Below are positions 59,429 through 63,487 of a stretch of DNA of 63,487 nt, one piece after another. Source of the DNA: Lachnospiraceae bacterium (GTDB lineage: Bacteria > Bacillota > Clostridia > Lachnospirales > Lachnospiraceae); NCBI GenBank assembly GCA_015057505.1, contig SVEG01000019.1:1-63487 (forward strand), given 5' to 3'. The notes below the pieces were generated by a model. It made no database searches, was not told where the DNA came from, and saw only the letters and a list, made by a program, of their open reading frames with translations. How positions within the stretch are numbered: the stretch's first letter is position 1; every line of letters starts with the position of its first letter. The position numbers were made by a program, and so were the translations under genes.

Positions 59429-59460
59429 TACTATATATCGAATAGTATTGTTGACGAATA
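59413..59460. promoter_or_regulatory. Large palindromic operator between divergent promoters
   Basis: TATTCGTTAATAACAATACT (59413-59432) is mirrored, with a few gaps, by AGTATTGTTGACGAATA (59444-59460). The hexamer AGTATT or its complement occurs three times at about 16-bp steps (59411, 59427, 59444). It covers the -35 boxes of both divergent promoters, so one bound PadR dimer pair could shut off both. Confidence 0.75.
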
Positions 59461-59479
59461 AAAGATAAGATGATATTAT
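59451..59479 (+). promoter_or_regulatory. Divergent promoter for the small secreted-protein gene
   Basis: TTGACG (59451-59456), 17-base spacer, TATTAT (59474-59479). The start codon is about 280 bases further on, which implies a long leader. Confidence 0.75.
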
Positions 59480-59485
59480 AATTGT

Positions 59486-59767
59486 ATAAACAGTGGATTG
59501 TGTGTTTGATATCTTAAAGCCTGGAGATTATACTCGAAAATATATTTATTCAAATTTTGTTTGGATAGATATAAAAGGAGACTTTCGCTAGTACATTGGT
59601 GGGTAAGAGCGAAAGCCTCGGATAGTTGCATCAATAAACAATGCACTTGAATTGTAACACAAAGTGCGATCGGTGTAAATAAGGGAATGGGGAGAAAATG
59701 TAAAAAGGGGTAGCGCTCCTGTCCGGTATTCAATTATGTAAAAGTAAAAATAAAAAGGAGAATGGTA
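59486..59767 (+). promoter_or_regulatory. Long structured 5' leader, candidate regulatory RNA
   Basis: No open frame fills this 282-base stretch. A long hairpin pairs GAG-A-CTTTCGCT (59578-59589) with AGCGAAAG-C-CTC (59608-59619), 11 of 12 pairs with one internal mismatch and an 18-base loop. Next, TGCAT (59628-59632)/ATGCA (59641-59645) competes with TGCACTT/AAGTGCG (59642-59668), so two mutually exclusive folds are possible. I match it to no known riboswitch class. Confidence 0.4.
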
Positions 59768-60229
59768 ATGAAAAAGAAAATTTTAGCAGTAATTTTATCA
59801 TTAATTATGGTTTTGGGAAGTATAAGCGTAGTTTCTGCATCATATGTTGAGTGGTCGGAAAGTGTTTCGGGCAGCAATTGCATGATATACTATGATGCTT
59901 ACTGTTATCCGGGTTCTTGTACTGCGTCAACATGGGTATATCCGGATTATACGGTATCGTCTGTAAATGCATCTGTAAATATGAGATTATATGTTATACC
60001 TGCAGAGTATGATAGCATACAGGATGAAAACATTAAAGACCAATTAAGTACATTGTTTGGTTCTGACAGTGATTCCTCATCGACAATTAATAGCGGAATT
60101 GTTACCGCTGATGCAGAGGTTAATTGTTCAAGTGGGTATGTTTCACGGAGGGTAGAGTCGACACATGCGGTTGACATGGTGATTAATTCTAATAATTACT
60201 CTTCTACAAAGGAACTTGAGACACATTAG
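59768..60229 (+). CDS. Small secreted protein of unknown function
   Basis: 153 residues from ATG at 59768, which has AAGGAG 8 bases upstream; the in-frame ATG at 59762 is too close to that site. Signal peptide KKKILAVILSLIMVLGSISV with cleavage likely after VSA (near residue 24). The mature chain is Ser/Tyr/Val-rich with five cysteines (SNCMIYYDAYCYPGSCTAS early, one later) and looks beta-stranded. It is probably repressed by the divergent PadR. No family recognised; it might be an envelope-active peptide-like protein or a sensor. Confidence 0.72.
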   Translation: MKKKILAVILSLIMVLGSISVVSASYVEWSESVSGSNCMIYYDAYCYPGSCTASTWVYPDYTVSSVNASVNMRLYVIPAEYDSIQDENIKDQLSTLFGSDSDSSSTINSGIVTADAEVNCSSGYVSRRVESTHAVDMVINSNNYSSTKELETH

Positions 60230-60316
60230 TAAGTTTGATGATTGCAGATTGTTGAATATGTAGTGTTAGAGTATGTATAGAATATGCGAATATCGGACGA
60301 ATAGGAGTGCTGAATA

Positions 60317-62077
60317 ATGAAAAAATATGTAATGGCAATAGTAAGCATTATATTGCTTACATGTATGGCTTGCGGTAAGCAAGAAAATGGCGAGAGCGTA
60401 ACCTCTACGTTTCCTGCAGATGAAGAAAATACTACTACGACAGAGATAATAATACAGCCGACTACATCTGTGACAGAAACGACAATGGATCCGGGAATAA
60501 TGCCTAATACAGCAGGCATCGTAGTTAAAGCGACTACAACAGCAAAAGAAACGACTACGGCAGAGATTCCGGATGATGAAAGAGGGATAGGTGACTTGGC
60601 TGATAACAACATACGTTTGGCAGATGAAGATGCTGCGCGGCTCGGAGTATCAAAGGTACTGGTACTACAGACTATATCCAACTGTACATGGAATACAGGT
60701 GAAGATATAATTAATAAATTTAACGAGCTTCTTGTGACGAAATACGGATGCGATTTTGTTGTTGGTTTTATAGGAGCTAATCCTGAAGTTGATGAAAAGG
60801 GATATACATATTATCATTTCCTTGAGGATATCAGAAATCTGGGACAGCAGGCGGATATAATAATGTCGGGCGCACCGGCGCATTATACGCGGCTTGTGGA
60901 AGATGGTTTTTTATTGGACATAACAGAATATTTAGGCTCAGAGGAAGGGGAAAAGCTTTATGATGCTTATTCGGAAGAAGTTTGGGAGTTAGTAAGAGTA
61001 GAAGGAAGAATATATGGATATGTGCCACGGAAGTTGCCTTCATATGTTAATGCGCTTAGTTGTAATAGGGAAATGGCAGAAAAGCTTGGTCTCAATATAG
61101 AGGCGGGTTATTCTTTTTACGATATAGGAAATATGCTTGAAGCTGTGGAAAATTTAAAAGAAGATATTGCTGAAAAGGTCATATTATATTCGGATAGCGG
61201 TTATCTTGAAGGAATGCTTGGGTATTATAATATGGGCAGAGGAATATACGCTAAAAAGAATGAGGATGGAAGTTGGACGGCATTTAATGCTACCGAAAAT
61301 GAAGAATTTATAAATTTATGGAAGAAAGTACGTGAATATAAGGAAAAAGGATGGCTGAGAACTGATGAAACGGCATATGATGCTGTTGAAGAAGGTGATT
61401 TTTTATTTGCAGCAATTCAGCATTATTATTCGGATAGAGCAATAGAAGATAAGCTGGTGATGGTTGTCGGCAAAGGTCCTTATGCACACAAAACAGTATA
61501 TGAGGTAATACCGGGGGAATGGTTTTATAGCTATTATACGGGAGTAGAGGACTTCGTATATGGAGTTACTACCTGGTCAAAGTACCGGCAGGAAGCATTA
61601 GAACTTATAACATTAATTAATACAGAGCCTGAATTAGCCAATTTACTTGTATACGGAATTGAAAATAAACATTATTCTTATAAGGATAAGCTTGTGAGAA
61701 CGTTGCCGACTTCAGATGGCATTGCTATGGGAGATGGAGATATGTATGTTTTTGTAAATCCAGGCCTTTTGCTTGCGCAGTGTGCTGAACCGGAAAATAA
61801 AGCAGAGTACTATAAAGAAGTGGCGGCAAAATTTGAAGCTTCCCCATTATGTGAATATGGTGTATCTCAGTTGGAATTTTTTGAATTCTTAGAGGACTAT
61901 GAGCAACGGAGTACGTTGCATCAGATATATGCTCAAGGATACGAGAAACTTTTTAACGGAGATTATGAAGATGTGGAAGCGGCTGTTGCAGAGATAAACA
62001 GAATGCAGAAGGAAGCAGGAATCGATGAGTTGATAGATGCTTTTAATACACAAATGTTTATAAAGGATGTTGAGTAA
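60317..62077 (+). CDS. Lipoprotein resembling ABC solute-binding proteins
   Basis: 586 residues; AGGAG precedes the ATG by about 8 bases. Signal peptide with lipobox CMAC (Cys near residue 20), then a Thr-rich linker to about residue 85 containing many TTT/TTE units. The rest resembles a type 2 (extracellular family 1) substrate-binding protein: FNELLVTKYGCDFVVGFIG, ADIIMSGAPAHYTRLVEDGFLLDITEYL, VRVEGRIYGYVPRKLPSYVNALSCNREMAEKLGL, FINLWKKVREYKEKGW. No matching permeases of the sugar class are adjacent; the following genes encode another lipoprotein and a membrane protein, so it may be a receptor for a different exporter-like system. Confidence 0.82.
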   Translation: MKKYVMAIVSIILLTCMACGKQENGESVTSTFPADEENTTTTEIIIQPTTSVTETTMDPGIMPNTAGIVVKATTTAKETTTAEIPDDERGIGDLADNNIRLADEDAARLGVSKVLVLQTISNCTWNTGEDIINKFNELLVTKYGCDFVVGFIGANPEVDEKGYTYYHFLEDIRNLGQQADIIMSGAPAHYTRLVEDGFLLDITEYLGSEEGEKLYDAYSEEVWELVRVEGRIYGYVPRKLPSYVNALSCNREMAEKLGLNIEAGYSFYDIGNMLEAVENLKEDIAEKVILYSDSGYLEGMLGYYNMGRGIYAKKNEDGSWTAFNATENEEFINLWKKVREYKEKGWLRTDETAYDAVEEGDFLFAAIQHYYSDRAIEDKLVMVVGKGPYAHKTVYEVIPGEWFYSYYTGVEDFVYGVTTWSKYRQEALELITLINTEPELANLLVYGIENKHYSYKDKLVRTLPTSDGIAMGDGDMYVFVNPGLLLAQCAEPENKAEYYKEVAAKFEASPLCEYGVSQLEFFEFLEDYEQRSTLHQIYAQGYEKLFNGDYEDVEAAVAEINRMQKEAGIDELIDAFNTQMFIKDVE

Positions 62078-62089
62078 AGAGGGATGATA

Positions 62090-63205
62090 GTGAAGAAGAT
62101 ATTAGGACTTGTAGTAGTAATGAGTTGGACATTGCTTTTGGGGTGCGGTAAGAAAGAATTTACAGGAGTTTCGGAAGATTATAGGTATACAGAGATGTAT
62201 CGTATGTCAACTTTTTCGCCGACAGGCGTTTTCTTTAGAGGAAGTAGTGAGATGGTGTTTTTTAGACCTGAAGATGCGAAAGAGGCTGTGCTTCTTTGTT
62301 ATGACCCTAATTGCATACATGAACCGGCTTCGCAATATAATCCTGACCCTACTTGTAGAGCGGCACTGTTTCCGGATGTTAAAACATACATAGCTTATTA
62401 TGAAGGATATATATATTATTTTGTAAATGAAGATTTATTTTCGCATAAGATTTATAAGATGGAAGTAGACGGCGCAGGAAGAGTTCCTGTTGCTGAGATT
62501 CCATATACAGCTGAGATCCCCGGTGGAATGGTTTTTTGTGAAGATAAAATGTATTATATTGTTGCAGAAAGAACCAGTGTAGGTGAAATGGGAGAACTGG
62601 AAAGTAAAAATTATGTACTCGAATACGATTTAAAAAGTGATAAATATCGTATAGTAACATCGCAGATAACGGATGGCCCCTTGGGAGATGCCATGCAAGT
62701 AACAAAGGATTATCTATATCTAAATGTTACGTCTTCAAGTGAAAATGGCGCAATATATGTAAAACGATATAATCTGAAGACAACAGAGGAAGAAGTTTTT
62801 ATTAGTACAAAGGAGTACCAAACGCATAGACCTATAAGGGTTTATGATGATTATTATGTTTATTATGATACGTCGGGAAAAATAGGAATAAGGGATTTAG
62901 ATACTGGTAAAGATACAATTATTGTTGAACAAGATGGTGAGGGATGGCTGAATCCTGTTGCATCCGGCAATGGTCTTTTTTATCGCATTTATGAATCAAA
63001 GGAGGACGGAAGCACTGAATTATCCGAGGCGTATTTTTATAATATATTAACCGGTGAGGAATGGGATATAACAGATAAGGTTACGGAATTTGATATAAAG
63101 GGATATGATGCATATAATAAAGTATTTATTTGTGGGAGTTTTACAGATACGTGTGTTGTGAGTGAAGCAAAAGTGCTTGGCGTCAAAGGAGATGTTAGTG
63201 AGTGA
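62090..63205 (+). CDS. Lipoprotein with beta-propeller-like (DUF5050-like) domain
   Basis: 371 residues if started at GTG 62090 (AGAGGG 6 bases upstream); ATG at 62084 is also possible. Signal peptide KKILGLVVVMSW with lipobox LLGC. A Cys motif LCYDPNCIHEPASQY followed by PTCRAALF is common in clostridial lipoproteins of this type. The remainder consists of repeated beta-hairpins (GYIYYFVNEDLFSHKIYKME, DKMYYIVAER, DDYYVYYDTSGKIGIRDLDTG), as in propeller domains. It lies between a solute-binding-like lipoprotein and a membrane-protein gene, all closely spaced. Confidence 0.8.
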   Translation: MKKILGLVVVMSWTLLLGCGKKEFTGVSEDYRYTEMYRMSTFSPTGVFFRGSSEMVFFRPEDAKEAVLLCYDPNCIHEPASQYNPDPTCRAALFPDVKTYIAYYEGYIYYFVNEDLFSHKIYKMEVDGAGRVPVAEIPYTAEIPGGMVFCEDKMYYIVAERTSVGEMGELESKNYVLEYDLKSDKYRIVTSQITDGPLGDAMQVTKDYLYLNVTSSSENGAIYVKRYNLKTTEEEVFISTKEYQTHRPIRVYDDYYVYYDTSGKIGIRDLDTGKDTIIVEQDGEGWLNPVASGNGLFYRIYESKEDGSTELSEAYFYNILTGEEWDITDKVTEFDIKGYDAYNKVFICGSFTDTCVVSEAKVLGVKGDVSE

Positions 63206-63487
63206 TAAAACAGGAATTATATAAAGTCTTCGTAAATAAATCAACATTACTGTTTATCATTGCACTACTTGTTTTTAATGTAGTTCAGCTTGTATACCTT
63301 GATAATAAGGCTAACCCGTGGACTGCCTCTGCGTATACTGAAGCCTGGAGGGATATAGAGGAGCTTTTGGAGGATGAGACGGCTGGCAGAACCATAGTGC
63401 AGGATCGGCTTAAAGAGCGTTCTCTGGCGGTGGCACTTGCGAGGGTTAGTGAGGATGAGGATGTGAAGGCGGCGGCAGCGGTTTATA
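63202..63487 (+). CDS. Start of a membrane protein, possibly an ABC-2-type permease (truncated by window edge)
   Basis: GTG at 63202 overlaps the previous stop by 4 bases (GTGA) with AAAGGAG 10 bases upstream. The first 95 residues begin IKQELYKVFVNKSTLLFIIALLVF, a cytoplasmic segment and membrane helix, then a charged, helical extracytoplasmic region (WRDIEELLEDETAGR). This start resembles ABC-2-type permeases found after such lipoproteins, but the diagnostic part is outside the window. Confidence 0.65.
   Translation, partial: MIKQELYKVFVNKSTLLFIIALLVFNVVQLVYLDNKANPWTASAYTEAWRDIEELLEDETAGRTIVQDRLKERSLAVALARVSEDEDVKAAAAVY

Noticed and set aside
59476-59733. 85-residue minus-strand open frame in the long leader
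   Set aside because: It has no ribosome site, runs into the divergent promoter and its composition is not protein-like; the region reads better as an RNA leader.
59486-59767. Known riboswitch (c-di-GMP, preQ1, SAM, lysine, TPP) or T-box in the leader
   Set aside because: The conserved core sequences of these classes are not present; only generic hairpins are seen.

Overview
The window reads as a chromosomal segment of a low-to-mid GC, anaerobic-type Firmicute, most likely a Lachnospiraceae-like clostridium. The support is strong Shine-Dalgarno sites, TTGACA/TATAAT promoters with 17-bp spacers, cdaA-cdaR next to wall-polymer genes, short-spaced operons, paired PadR loci, a DUF2975-type/YozG-type pair, ECF sigma/DUF4367 and many small lipoproteins. 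Genus cannot be fixed from sequence alone. No insertion sequence, prophage, CRISPR array or rRNA was seen.

Layout. (1) 1-3955: tail of an unknown gene, then a heterodimeric ABC exporter pair with one degenerate ATP site. (2) 4048-12626: a tight five-gene operon that I regard as the best candidate for an undescribed system: a membrane-anchored discoidin-like domain protein, a lid-less Hsp70, a 1358-residue TPR plus four-AAA protein with three CbxX-type modules, a Cys-rich orphan protein, and a coiled-coil/Sel1/multi-TM protein. (3) 12600-14762: a small autoregulated-looking operon (membrane protein, Cro-type regulator, lipoprotein) with two near-identical operators around a consensus promoter. 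(4) 14771-19545: pgi, a GH3 lipoprotein and a chemoreceptor. (5) 19712-42576: c-di-AMP synthase operon (cdaA, cdaR), an HPr, then a large cell-surface polysaccharide cluster: dTDP-rhamnose enzymes, rhamnosyltransferase, GT2 and GT-C type transferases, Wzm/Wzt-type ABC exporter, CDP-sugar enzymes RfbG/RfbH and a LicD protein. A DUF2142 membrane protein carrying choline-binding-type repeats lies in the same cluster as licD, suggesting a phosphocholine-decorated polymer (inference). (6) 42630-46130: a FliD-like orphan on the minus strand, an ECF sigma/DUF4367 pair and a small secreted protein. (7) 46134-46937: seven tRNA genes in one minus-strand transcript with a perfect promoter. (8) 47084-54158: two aminotransferases, a DUF368 protein, aspartate kinase, and a secreted SGNH esterase. 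(9) 54178-63487: two PadR-controlled loci (PadR/DUF2812/NatA/NatB-type; and PadR/small membrane protein/secreted protein divergent from another small secreted protein), then a solute-binding-like lipoprotein, a further lipoprotein and the start of a membrane protein.

Non-coding structure is unusually informative. A 110-base structured repeat occurs twice (44126-44234 and 48268-48377); the two copies differ by three compensatory base-pair changes, so the fold seems selected. A second, 33-base hairpin-plus-GGAAACGAAGTTT repeat occurs three times. The first padR has exactly four 15-bp tandem units in its 5' UTR; the second padR has a 48-bp palindrome between divergent promoters, and the divergent gene has a 280-base structured leader. 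The two gene-free stretches longer than 300 bases (43952-44292 and 59371-59767) are accounted for by promoters, operators, repeat copy A and the leader described below.
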